A DNA stretch of 64,000 nucleotides from a virus, in IMG/VR virus record IMGVR_UViG_3300050821_001227, positions 1 to 64,000 of that record; one strand, 5' to 3'. Below the pieces are notes generated by a model, which was given only the letters and a program-made list of their open reading frames with translations, did not search any database and had not been told where the DNA came from. Of this stretch, positions 32,641 to 40,746 are shown piece by piece. The first letter of the stretch is position 1. The number at the start of each line of letters is the position of its first letter. Position numbers and translations under genes: made by a program.

Positions 32641-34770
32641 ATGGCTCAGTTACCAATCGATGGAAATCCAAATCGCGCCCTCACTGAACAGGACTATAAG
32701 GTCTCTGGAGAGTTGAAGTCCGACGCGGCAGCGGTAGCCCTAGTCAACGGTTGCGCAACCGCAGCCGAGCAGTTTATTTCGAACAAGCAGTGGAACCTGC
32801 TGTGGCGCGATAGCGATCTTTTGTATCAATCGCCGCGTCCTATGTCGGTGTACGAGAACACGTACATCTTGGAACCGAACGTTCAGCGGTTCACGGTGGC
32901 GAAGGTTGTGAACGCAATCGTCCCTCAGCTTTACAAGGGACTGTTCTACGACGATCCACCGATGTTAATGCGGCCTATGCCGGGAACTGAGCAAGCTGAA
33001 GTTGACGCCAAGACGGCGGTCTTCTCCTACTTGCTGAACGCTTGTAACTTCAAGCGCAATACCAAGTGGGGACTTGAACAGATGGCCCACCTTGGAACGG
33101 GCGTCTGGAAGTGGGGAATCCGCTATGAGAAAATAGTCGTCAAGACTCGTAAGCCAACCGTCTATAAGGACGGCGACAATCCGGCAGTGCCAACGTTCGA
33201 TAAACCGGACATTGAGAGAAAGATTCGAGTTGTGCCGCGACCGTTCTTCGAGTGGCGTCCGCTCGACAAAGTATTCTTTGATCCAAACACGCGAGTGGGC
33301 GATGCCCGCGAAGCGCGATGGGCAATCGACATCCGCAACCTCGACTTCTATGAAGTCCTTGCGATTAAGAGAGCCATCGAAGGTCTACCCGACGATGCGG
33401 AAGAACGCAAGGGTTGGATGTGGCCGGGAGATGGTTCCGACAGGGCTCTACAGCAATTGTGGATGCCGCCAGTCGAACAAGGTGCGATTGAGTTGATGTC
33501 TGACTCATCCACCCATGTCACAGAGATTGTCCACCATTCATTGGACGATTCACAAAATTCCACGCCGGATATTCTCCGACGCAAGATGGAGTTGCTGGAG
33601 TATTGGGACAAGGGTCGCAAGATCATCGTCCTCGACCGCAAGAAAGCGATTTACACTGGCAAGAATCCGTTCGCCGAAATCGGTATCGAGAACTGCATTC
33701 CGTTCCTTTCCGCCAACTGGTGGAACCGCCCGAAGGCGTTTTACGGAATGGGCCTCGGTCTAATCGTTGGTCAGAACCAGCGCGTAGATCAGGGTACGAT
33801 CAACTCGATCCTGAAGATATTGTCATTTGGTGTCAACCCAATCTATCTGCGCCGACGCGATTCCAATACGCCAACACAGATGATTCGAACAGGTATCGGG
33901 CGAATCCTCACCGTTGATGTTAAAGAAGGTCGGCCAGTCGGCGATGCTTACGGCATCCTCGAACAGCCGAAGGTGCCATCCGAAGTCTGGGCAGCACTCA
34001 GTGAATCTGAAAAGAACACTGAGTCTACATCAGGCGCAGATGCGCAGTTGGTGCAAGGTAGCAGCGCTGGTCCCCGCAGTTCGATGGGCCGCACTGCAAC
34101 AGGAGCCTCGCAACTCGGCGCAGCAAGCGCAACTCGGTTGGACGGTCCTCTCGATAACTTCATCGAGCAGGTGTTCACGCCATTCTTGTACATCTTGGAC
34201 GACTTGGTTGAAGAGTACCTTTCCGATGGTGAGATTCACTTCATCTGCGGAGAAGAGTTGGGCAAGGCATACATGCTCAACTTGGCACGGTACCACGAAG
34301 CCAAGATGGAGTTTGAAGTGCTGGCGGGCGCAAGCCTTTCCGCCAAGCGCATCATGGCTCAGTCCCTGACGCTCATCACGCAAATATTTGAGAACCCGCA
34401 GATTCAACAGAACCTCGCGGAAATCAACGGAGAGTACATCGACTTCAAGCCGATACTCTCGATGTGGATGGAAGCGTCGGAGTGGAAGAACCGCAACGAC
34501 ATCATCAAGAAACTTACGCCGGAAATGAAGCAGGCTCAACAGGCAAAGTCAGCGCAGGCACAGGCAAACAGCAAGCTGCAAGCGCAACAGTCTTTGAACA
34601 CGCAGAAGTTCCAGCAGAAACAGCAGTTAGAGGACCAAGCGAACCAGAACCGCGTACAGCGGGACATTGTTCGTGAGTCTTTCCGCAACTCGGCCATGAG
34701 CGAAGCAGTTACAGGACAGCCAAGCGCAGGCGGCTTGGAAGGTTCCGCTGAGACAGGCTCAGTTGTGTAA
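32641..34770 (+). CDS. Portal protein
   Basis: 709 residues, the right length and position for a podovirus-type head-tail connector. The N-terminal half is mixed alpha/beta (VYENTYILEPNVQRFTVAKV ... KWGIRYEKIVVKT). A core region has NWWNRPKAFYGMGLGLIVGQ and NQRVDQGTINSILKI, as in phage portals. The C-terminus is a long Gln/Ala-rich helix. Twelve copies would form the ring through which DNA enters. Confidence 0.88.
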   Translation: MAQLPIDGNPNRALTEQDYKVSGELKSDAAAVALVNGCATAAEQFISNKQWNLLWRDSDLLYQSPRPMSVYENTYILEPNVQRFTVAKVVNAIVPQLYKGLFYDDPPMLMRPMPGTEQAEVDAKTAVFSYLLNACNFKRNTKWGLEQMAHLGTGVWKWGIRYEKIVVKTRKPTVYKDGDNPAVPTFDKPDIERKIRVVPRPFFEWRPLDKVFFDPNTRVGDAREARWAIDIRNLDFYEVLAIKRAIEGLPDDAEERKGWMWPGDGSDRALQQLWMPPVEQGAIELMSDSSTHVTEIVHHSLDDSQNSTPDILRRKMELLEYWDKGRKIIVLDRKKAIYTGKNPFAEIGIENCIPFLSANWWNRPKAFYGMGLGLIVGQNQRVDQGTINSILKILSFGVNPIYLRRRDSNTPTQMIRTGIGRILTVDVKEGRPVGDAYGILEQPKVPSEVWAALSESEKNTESTSGADAQLVQGSSAGPRSSMGRTATGASQLGAASATRLDGPLDNFIEQVFTPFLYILDDLVEEYLSDGEIHFICGEELGKAYMLNLARYHEAKMEFEVLAGASLSAKRIMAQSLTLITQIFENPQIQQNLAEINGEYIDFKPILSMWMEASEWKNRNDIIKKLTPEMKQAQQAKSAQAQANSKLQAQQSLNTQKFQQKQQLEDQANQNRVQRDIVRESFRNSAMSEAVTGQPSAGGLEGSAETGSVV

Positions 34771-34773
34771 GAC

Positions 34774-34811
34774 AGGAGGGGCAGGGATTCGCCGACGTGG
34801 CGAGTCCTCCT
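34774..34811 (+). terminator. Stem-loop after the portal gene
   Basis: AGGAGG (34774-34779) pairs with CCTCCT (34806-34811), and an inner GATTCGCC/GGCGAGT stem stacks within it. No clear U-run follows, so it may be an RNA-processing or attenuation hairpin rather than a full terminator. Confidence 0.4.
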
Positions 34812-34851
34812 AGCCATCTTTCAAATAGGTGACTAGGTCCGCCCCGTTATA

Positions 34852-34865
34852 TCTCTGGGAGGAGA
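34852..34865 (+). promoter_or_regulatory. Recurrent RBS leader motif (TCTCTGGGAGGAGA)
   Basis: Perfect copy, five bases before the ATG at 34871, preceded by TTATA. Confidence 0.6.
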
Positions 34866-34870
34866 CGATT

Positions 34871-35269
34871 ATGGTTGACCCCGATCTGGAGTTGACACCA
34901 ACCGAGCGATCCGATCTTGCGATGATGTTCCAAAGTAAAGGATGGCAGGTTGTACTGAAGTTGTTCCGCATCATTGTCGAGCAGTTCCGAGTGGACTTAG
35001 ACAATGCCGATCACGCGAATCCCAAAGATGTGCTTGCAAAGCACGCGCTCTCCCGAGCGGCTGGTACCGTGGTCACAATCATCATTCACCGTATCGCTCA
35101 GGAAGTCGCATCTCTCCAAGAGGCGCGAAGCCGCCAAGGCAGCCCTGAGAACCCACAAGAATCTGCTCCCGGCCTAGAAATGGACGCGATTGAGCACGCA
35201 GTAGAAGGACTACCCAACCTGCTGGGCGATGTAACCTACATCTCCGAAGAGGACGATGACGAGCGTTGA
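34871..35269 (+). CDS. Hypothetical helical protein
   Basis: 132 residues from ATG 34871. All-helical, acidic at the end (ISEEDDDER). It lies between portal and scaffold, a spot often used for head-assembly accessories. No family recognised. Confidence 0.7.
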   Translation: MVDPDLELTPTERSDLAMMFQSKGWQVVLKLFRIIVEQFRVDLDNADHANPKDVLAKHALSRAAGTVVTIIIHRIAQEVASLQEARSRQGSPENPQESAPGLEMDAIEHAVEGLPNLLGDVTYISEEDDDER

Positions 35270-35283
35270 GGAGCGCTAAGACA

Positions 35284-36615
35284 ATGAGTAAGTATTCCAA
35301 AGCTGTCGTCGATGCAATGACGAGCGAACAGTACCGTGAGAACTTTAACAACGATCCGGAGTTCCGGACGTACATCGATGGTGAATACAGCAACAACGCT
35401 CCCACGGAAGCCGTTGCCGCACCCCCGCAAGTCGGGAGACGTGGCCCCCGCGACCGCAAGGAAGTAGCCGCAGTATCCCCCGTCGCAGCGCCGACACGCG
35501 TATTTGATCCGTCATTCGACGACGATCCGAACGGTGCACCGCCAGCCGCAGCAGCGGCAGTTGAAGTGCCCGTAGAACCGCCTGTTGCGCCCGTGCCCGC
35601 CGCAGTTGTTCCCCCGGTCGTTGAGACCCCGGCTGAACTGCCCGAGAAACGCCATGAGTATGATATCGTGGACAAGAAGGGCCGCAAGATCGGCGGACGA
35701 CAAGTATTCAAGCACAAGACCGATGCTGAGTTGATCGAACAGTTGACCAAGTCGAACATCAACCTGCGCGTCATGGTGCAAGAGATTCGCGAAAAGCAGT
35801 TGCTCGAAGGCACAGAACTGCCGGAAGAAACCACAGCGGTTCAACCGTTGTCGCTTCGCCCGGTTCTGACTGCCGAAGAACGCGCTGCGACCGAAGCCAA
35901 GCTGCAAGACCCGGCAGAATCGGCCCGCGCCCAGTACGTACTGGATCAAGACGACAACCGTCGCGTCCAGAACGATCTGTTGACCAGTAATTTTGAGAGC
36001 CGCGTGTTACTGGCTCTTGAGAGTTTCAAGAATCGCAACCGTGATTATGTCCCGACCCAAGATAATGCCGCCAAGTTGGTGGGCTTTATTGAACGTCGCG
36101 GCCTTGATCCAACGAATGCAAAGAACTACCAAAGAGCGTTCGACGTGCTCCGTGATAACGGCAGCCTCGACGGCGCTTCTGAGAATCAGGTGACTGAGCC
36201 CGTATTGGCCTCAGCACCTCCTATAGTGCGTGAGGAAAAGACGGCACCCGTTGCGACGGTGCCCGTGGTTGAACCCACTCGGATTAGTGAGGTAACGCCA
36301 CCGCCAGCTAGGGTTGCAGCCCAAGTTCCAACAGGGCTATCGAGTGCCGATCAGACATCCGATATCGACAACCCCTTGCCACAAGCACCTTGGTTAACAA
36401 TCAGGGTTCACTTGAAAGACGCAAAGGGTCAGCCGACCAGCCAGTACCAAGAGTTCAATAACCTCGACGCAATCGACCACTGCGACGACAAAACGTTGAA
36501 GCACATCATCGCCGATCAGTCACCCAGAGGCAAGGCATTACGAGCCGCGTGGGATAACGCTGAAGCGGAGAAGCAGCAACGTTTGGCCGACCAGCGGCGT
36601 AAGCGTGGGTATTAA
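35284..36615 (+). CDS. Scaffolding-like head assembly protein
   Basis: 443 residues from ATG 35284, with GAGGAG upstream. Low-complexity Pro/Ala/Val-rich linkers alternate with charged coiled-coil stretches (IEQLTKSNINLRVMVQEIRE), and the C-terminus is basic (KQQRLADQRRKRGY). Composition, length and position immediately before the major capsid gene fit a scaffold. Sequence alone does not prove it. Confidence 0.7.
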   Translation: MSKYSKAVVDAMTSEQYRENFNNDPEFRTYIDGEYSNNAPTEAVAAPPQVGRRGPRDRKEVAAVSPVAAPTRVFDPSFDDDPNGAPPAAAAAVEVPVEPPVAPVPAAVVPPVVETPAELPEKRHEYDIVDKKGRKIGGRQVFKHKTDAELIEQLTKSNINLRVMVQEIREKQLLEGTELPEETTAVQPLSLRPVLTAEERAATEAKLQDPAESARAQYVLDQDDNRRVQNDLLTSNFESRVLLALESFKNRNRDYVPTQDNAAKLVGFIERRGLDPTNAKNYQRAFDVLRDNGSLDGASENQVTEPVLASAPPIVREEKTAPVATVPVVEPTRISEVTPPPARVAAQVPTGLSSADQTSDIDNPLPQAPWLTIRVHLKDAKGQPTSQYQEFNNLDAIDHCDDKTLKHIIADQSPRGKALRAAWDNAEAEKQQRLADQRRKRGY

Positions 36616-36632
36616 AGAACTCCCGTTGTATC

Positions 36633-36646
36633 TCTCTGGGAGGAGA
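36633..36646 (+). promoter_or_regulatory. Recurrent RBS leader motif before the capsid gene
   Basis: Perfect TCTCTGGGAGGAGA, but unlike the other copies it is 27 nt from the capsid ATG (36674). A GTG at its 3' end opens a 7-codon frame, GTG to TAA, in between. The spacing suggests a leader peptide or a structural role in the capsid mRNA. Confidence 0.5.
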
Positions 36647-36673
36647 GTGAACAACAGAAAGATTGGATAATTT

Positions 36674-38641
36674 ATGACGGGTTATAGTCCCGCAATTAAC
36701 AATCAGTCGAACCTCCCGCAATCGACTGTGAAGTATTCATAGTACTTCTCCCTAGCATTCGATTGCGTAGTAAATGTATGACAAGAAGTTCAGGGAAAAC
36801 TTGAAGGCCCAGACTCCCTTCGTGGCTTGTTCAGAACGTTTGGATTTGCCGATGAAGTCTGGTAACCAGTATGAGATTTCAGAAACATGATAGTCCCATA
36901 CAGTTTAAAATCTTGCTAAATCGGTGAAGGTCTGTTAAAATCAGATAATACCGAGGAAACTTGTGAAACGAAAGACAGCACAGTACATGGCGGGACTTAT
37001 GGACGCGGAAGGAATGTTCGACATCGAACGTGCCTTCAGAAGCGATGATAGGAACTGCTACAACTATACCGTAAAGATTGTGCTTACCAATACAAATATT
37101 GCCCTGATGAAGTGGGCCGTTAAGTACTTTGGGGGCGTTTACAAAAAGCGCAAACCTGAGGTTGGTAAGAAACAAGCTTATGATTGGATAATCTCTAATC
37201 AGAAGCACGGGCTGTCGTTCATCTCCCAAATATTTCCGTTCCTTGTGGTCAAAAGAGCAGAAGCACAAACGTTAGTTGACTACTATGCCATGTATGGCAA
37301 AGAGTTTCCAGAACGACGTGAACAACTGTTCTTCAAAAACAAAGAATTGAAATGGGACAAAAGTTCCGTAACGACTGACATGCAAGATATCTCTAATGCT
37401 TATGCGGCAGGGTTTGTAGATGGCGACGGGAGTATAGACACTCCGCACCGTTTAGCAGTATCCAACGCATGCAAAGTCTTGATTGATTTGTTCAAAGCAA
37501 CGTATGGCGGGTCGTATTATTTGGATGTCCGTGAGGAACCAAATCAAAACGATTCTCACGTGTGGTATCTTTCTAATCCTACAAAGGTTGAAAAGATAGT
37601 GCTTTCGTGGCTGCCATACTTGATTGATAAACATCATCGAGGCGAACAGGTGCTAAAACGCCTGCGAGATAAAGATACAGTCTGAACTAACGGGCGACCG
37701 TTAGAGTGAACCTGACGGAAGTCAGGGTTACGAAGCCGTTCTGGTTTCGTATTCATCCAAAACACAGTTGGTTCATGTACGTTCCGTTGGCAGCCAACAC
37801 TTCGACCACCGTTGAAGGAACCGTTGGGACTTCCATTCCGGTCAGCGTGCTGAACACCACCGCTGTCATCGGCGAATACGCCGACTACGCTAACTTCTCC
37901 TCGCTGTCTTTGGCCACTGCCATCGACAACACCGTCGAGAACGTCGCGAAGGAACTGTCGTACCGCTTGGGCGAGTCTTTGAGCGCTCTGGTTCGTGCGA
38001 CCGCAGACGGCGCGTCCGCCATCGACTCCAGCGTGCTTGTTGAACTGGGTGCTACCAGCACTTCCAGCTTCACCGCTCTGTCTTTGAGCCAAATCCGTAA
38101 CTCTGTCCAGTCTCTGGCAGGTCGTTCGGTTCGGCCCTTCGATGAAGCAAGCAAAGCATTCTGCGGTGTCATCCATCCGTTCGCCCTTGGCGACGTTCTG
38201 GCTGACAACAGCAACGATTCGCCGCTCGACATGTTGAAGCACACCCCCGTGGGTATGGCCAAGATGGAAGAGTTGGTGAGCGTTGATCTGACCGAGGTCA
38301 TTGAATTGCCCGCTTCTGGCGTGCATTTCTTCCAGACCAACCAGATCACCACGACTTCGAACTATCAGACTGTCACTGGTCTGACGGCTCTCCGCACCTA
38401 CATCTTCGGGCGCGATGGTATCTACTCCATCAACCTTGGAGCACAGGGCGACACCGGGTTCGGCGACGGTGAATGGCAGAACATTAAGTGCAACATCAAG
38501 CAGAACGTTGAACCCAGCGTTGCTGACCCCGAAGGACTCATCCCCGGATGGACTTCGTATCGTGTGCACTTCACCACGTCTCTCGGACCTGACACGACCA
38601 TTCGCCAGCGCCAGATCGACGCGGCTAGCGCCATTTCCTAA
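36674..38641 (+). CDS. Major capsid protein, split gene (three segments)
   Basis: Coding segments 36674-36736, 36777-36877 and 37771-38641 give about 344 residues. Segment 1 is the typical capsid start MTGYSPAINNQSNLPQSTV-K-Y. Segment 2 continues YDKKFRENLKAQTPFVACSE ... SGNQYE. Segment 3 continues FMYVPLAANTSTTVEGTVGT, then GEYADYANFSSLSLATAID, family hallmarks of HK97-like capsid proteins. Segments 2 and 3 are joined by removal of a group I intron, completing an ATG codon (E-M-F-M-Y). Segments 1 and 2 are separated by a 40-nt out-of-frame gap. Without repair of that gap, translation stops after 22 codons. Internal initiation at ATG 36774 is an alternative. Confidence 0.85.
36737..36776 (+). 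other. 40-nt coding gap in the capsid gene, possible translational bypass
   Basis: Segment 1 ends AAG TAT, then TCA TAG. Segment 2 resumes at another TAT (36777-36779). GAAGTA (36730-36735) and TACTTC (36743-36748) form a hairpin whose 7-nt loop holds the TAG stop. A matched take-off and landing codon with a stop-bearing hairpin recalls the T4 gene 60 hop. The 40 nt also looks like a diverged copy of the exon end (CTCCC, TCGA, AGTA and TAT in the same order). Far too short for a group I intron. Confidence 0.55.
36878..37770 (+). mobile_element. Group I intron in the capsid gene
   Basis: 893 nt. The 5' exon end TATGAGAT (36870-36877) pairs with the guide GTCCCATA (36893-36900) in seven of eight positions, with U-G at the splice site, as group I P1 requires. 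Core-like sequences follow: AAATCGGTGAAGG ... GATAATACCGAGG near 36917-36955 and AAAGATACAGTCTGAAC at 37671-37687. The intron ends in G at 37770; joining to GTTCATG restores the frame. The LAGLIDADG ORF lies inside and its last codons overlap the 3' core. Confidence 0.88.
36963..37685 (+). CDS. LAGLIDADG homing endonuclease (intron-encoded)
   Basis: 240 residues from GTG 36963, with GAGGA (part of the intron core) as its RBS. It has two LAGLIDADG helices: YMAGLMDAEGMFDIE near residue 8 and YAAGFVDGDGSIDTP near 144. A two-motif monomer cleaves an asymmetric site, here expected to be the intronless capsid gene around the 36877/37771 junction, to spread the intron. It may also act as a splicing maturase. 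Confidence 0.92.
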   Translation: MKRKTAQYMAGLMDAEGMFDIERAFRSDDRNCYNYTVKIVLTNTNIALMKWAVKYFGGVYKKRKPEVGKKQAYDWIISNQKHGLSFISQIFPFLVVKRAEAQTLVDYYAMYGKEFPERREQLFFKNKELKWDKSSVTTDMQDISNAYAAGFVDGDGSIDTPHRLAVSNACKVLIDLFKATYGGSYYLDVREEPNQNDSHVWYLSNPTKVEKIVLSWLPYLIDKHHRGEQVLKRLRDKDTV

Positions 38642-38649
38642 AGGAATCT

Positions 38650-39120
38650 ATGGCACTAAAAAACGTACCCAAGTCTCCTGAGCACCGCGCCAAGCTTATT
38701 CAAGTTTTGGAGCGTACTTGGGAGAATAGACCTAACAAGCACAAGATTCAAGCGATTGATAAAGTCGCAATGACTGGCTGCTGTGTCACCTGTGGTCAAG
38801 TTCCTTTGAAAGTAGTACGTCATCGGAACAACAAGCAGGGATATGTTAGAGACCAGTATCTATGCTGGGTCGGTTCGCTACGAAGCGGCGAAGCACAAGT
38901 TTCCTATGCGGGTCAGGCACTAGAAATGCTTGACTCGCAGAAGGGTAACTGCGCTTTGTGCGAACAGCCTCTTGACCGTTTTGACATGGTTTTAGATCAC
39001 GACCATGAAACGAAACTCATTCGCGGGTTTCTTCATCAAAACTGTAACAAAGGGCTAGGCATGCTTGGAGATAATCCGAGCATTCTCAAACGAGCCATCG
39101 ACTACCTAACAAAGAAATAG
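38650..39120 (+). CDS. Endonuclease VII-type HNH nuclease
   Basis: 156 residues, AAAGGAA upstream, nine bases after the capsid stop. The C-terminal half is the recombination endonuclease VII zinc fold: CALCEQPLDRFDMVLDHDHE, then RGFLHQNCNKGLGMLGD. An extra Cys pair (CCVTCGQ) lies near residue 50. In T4 this fold resolves branched DNA, but the stand-alone copies here look like mobile homing endonucleases. Confidence 0.88.
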   Translation: MALKNVPKSPEHRAKLIQVLERTWENRPNKHKIQAIDKVAMTGCCVTCGQVPLKVVRHRNNKQGYVRDQYLCWVGSLRSGEAQVSYAGQALEMLDSQKGNCALCEQPLDRFDMVLDHDHETKLIRGFLHQNCNKGLGMLGDNPSILKRAIDYLTKK

Positions 39121-39139
39121 ACAACGAAAGGACATCAAC

Positions 39140-39697
39140 ATGGCAGATACACAAGAATCGTATCCTACCCCGACTACGGGGAAAAACCTGCCTCTCTTCA
39201 TGGAACTGTCGGGTCAGGGCGTAACGAACGCCAACCCTCAGACGGGTTCGGGCGCTTTGGTCGGTGGAAACAACACCTACAAAGTCACCCTGTCCGTTGC
39301 CAATTCCCAGAAGGCGAATGTGTCGGCGACCGTTGTTGTGACGGTGAACTTGTTTGACCTTGCGGGAACTGCGCAAGGCATCAAGAGTTCCGTTACCGCA
39401 GTGTCGTACAATGCCGCTCCGACCAGTTCGAGCGGGACGCAGGAATCGTACCCGGCCCCTCTCACCACCATTGGCGAGATTGCGACCGTGGGAACGGTGT
39501 CGTACTCAGCTTCGGCTGGCACGGCCACCATTACCCCCATCACTCCGGGGCAAGCAGTTGTGGAGTTCGAGTATCCGTTCGGTCTGAATGCGAACAACAC
39601 CGCAGCCGTCGAACCGGGGCCGCAACCCGGTGGCGCTCTCGGGTTCCAGCAGAACGACATGGTGTACTCCCAAATCCTAGTCCAAGTTATCCCTTGA
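39140..39697 (+). CDS. Head or decoration protein candidate
   Basis: 185 residues, AAAGGAC upstream. Beta-rich and poor in charge (TYKVTLSVANSQKANVSATV). The pair of similar segments QESYPTP and QESYPAP suggests an internal duplication. Position after the capsid gene and composition fit a capsid decoration or head fibre protein. Confidence 0.6.
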   Translation: MADTQESYPTPTTGKNLPLFMELSGQGVTNANPQTGSGALVGGNNTYKVTLSVANSQKANVSATVVVTVNLFDLAGTAQGIKSSVTAVSYNAAPTSSSGTQESYPAPLTTIGEIATVGTVSYSASAGTATITPITPGQAVVEFEYPFGLNANNTAAVEPGPQPGGALGFQQNDMVYSQILVQVIP

Positions 39698-39741
39698 GGA
39701 TTTGGGATTCACAAGATTCACAGACGTTATAAACCTGTGGA

Positions 39742-39775
39742 GAGGGGCTGTTCGAGCAGTCCCTCACTTCTTCTC
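39742..39775 (+). terminator. Terminator-like hairpin
   Basis: GAGGGGCTG (39742-39750) pairs with CAGTCCCTC (39757-39765) around TTCGAG, followed by ACTTCTTCTC. It precedes another endonuclease gene. Confidence 0.6.
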
Positions 39776-39787
39776 GAAAGGAAGTAC

Positions 39788-40252
39788 ATGAAACACGAAA
39801 CAGAAGCAGAACGTTTGGCGTATAACGCCTATTACCGAAACTATCGCAAGCAGTGGTCTCCTGAGATGAAGGAGAAAGAACGGCAGCGTAAGCGAGATTG
39901 GATTGCAGCACATCCAGAGCAGCATCGTACAAACACTCGTCGTGCTGCGCGAAAGCGCCGGATTATAATTCAAGCGCATCCCGAGTTTCAAAAAGCAGCA
40001 CAGGTTCAGTTCAACCATTCAATAAGTCTGGAAGAATATGAATGTAGGCTGCGCGACCAAGGCGGCATTTGCCGTCTTTGTAATAAGCCGTTCACGGACG
40101 ATAATCCTCCCGTGCTCGACCACAATCACGACACTGCGCAGTTGCGAGATTTTATCCATCGGCAATGTAATGCGGCTCTTGGATTATTTAAAGACAGTGT
40201 TGAGGTTTGCAAGTTGGCCGCTGAATATTTAGAGCGGCACAGTAGAGGATGA
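39788..40252 (+). CDS. Endonuclease VII-type HNH nuclease
   Basis: 154 residues from ATG 39788, with AAAGGAAG upstream. The basic N-terminal half resembles that of the enzyme at 26768 (QRKRDWIAAHPEQHRTNTRR). The core is CRLCNKPFTDDNPPVLDHNH, then RDFIHRQCNAALGLFKDS. A mobile endonuclease wedged between structural genes. Confidence 0.9.
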   Translation: MKHETEAERLAYNAYYRNYRKQWSPEMKEKERQRKRDWIAAHPEQHRTNTRRAARKRRIIIQAHPEFQKAAQVQFNHSISLEEYECRLRDQGGICRLCNKPFTDDNPPVLDHNHDTAQLRDFIHRQCNAALGLFKDSVEVCKLAAEYLERHSRG

Positions 40253-40253
40253 A

Positions 40254-40267
40254 TCTCTGGGAGGAGA
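40254..40267 (+). promoter_or_regulatory. Recurrent RBS leader motif (TCTCTGGGAGGAGA)
   Basis: Perfect copy, starting just after the TGA of the upstream endonuclease; ATG at 40273. Confidence 0.6.
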
Positions 40268-40272
40268 AGATC

Positions 40273-40575
40273 ATGGACGGTGAGGAGTACGTCATGGCGC
40301 AGCAGATTATTGCTGGCCAAAAAAGTTTGGTTGTACAGGCGTTAGAAGAAACGGTCGAAGAGTTGCGCGGCGAGATTGAGTTTCTTAAAGAGGAAAACAA
40401 GCGGCTGCGAAATGTTTCCAAAGCAACGCGCATGACCAACCGCAAGGTTAGAGCCGACGTGAAGGCTTTGGTCGATCAAGTCGAAGAGATGGGACAACAT
40501 ATCATGGACATCGCCGTCGAAGAGGCGGCACAAGAGGATTTGGGCAGCACGTCCGCTTCGGAACCGACGACTTAG
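40273..40575 (+). CDS. Coiled-coil hypothetical protein
   Basis: 100 residues from ATG 40273. An almost continuous amphipathic helix (LEETVEELRGEIEFLKEENK) with leucine-zipper-like spacing. Acidic tail. No family recognised; possibly a dimeric accessory of head or tail assembly. Confidence 0.7.
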   Translation: MDGEEYVMAQQIIAGQKSLVVQALEETVEELRGEIEFLKEENKRLRNVSKATRMTNRKVRADVKALVDQVEEMGQHIMDIAVEEAAQEDLGSTSASEPTT

Positions 40576-40705
40576 CCATCATACGAATCGTCAGTTCATG
40601 GTTGGACACAAGGACACGTACACGAAGGCCAAGGGTACGGCGTCGGTCGGCACCTGTTGTGGGAAGTCATGAGCCCCGGAGGACCGATTCTCAAATAATG
40701 GCGTA

Positions 40706-40727
40706 AGGCTCTAATTCTTAAGAGCCT
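40706..40727 (+). terminator. Stem-loop in the 40576-40746 leader
   Basis: AGGCTCT (40706-40712) pairs with AGAGCCT (40721-40727). It lies in a 171-nt gap in which I find only tiny ORFs (for example 40598-40672, 24 codons, no RBS). It may be a weak terminator or leader hairpin for the gene at 40747. Confidence 0.4.
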
Positions 40728-40746
40728 GCTTAGGAAGAGGAGCCTA

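Noticed and set aside
35082-35834. Minus-strand ORF of 250 aa in the scaffold gene
   Set aside because: Low-complexity Gly/Ala/Ser shadow of the Pro/Ala-rich scaffold; no start signals.
36774-36877. ATG 36774 as the true start of the capsid protein
   Set aside because: Not excluded, but it lacks an RBS and would discard a well-conserved capsid N-terminus encoded at 36674-36736; kept as the alternative to bypassing.
40598-40672. 24-codon ORF in the gap before 40747
   Set aside because: No RBS, all frames open by chance, no coupling to neighbours; left unannotated.
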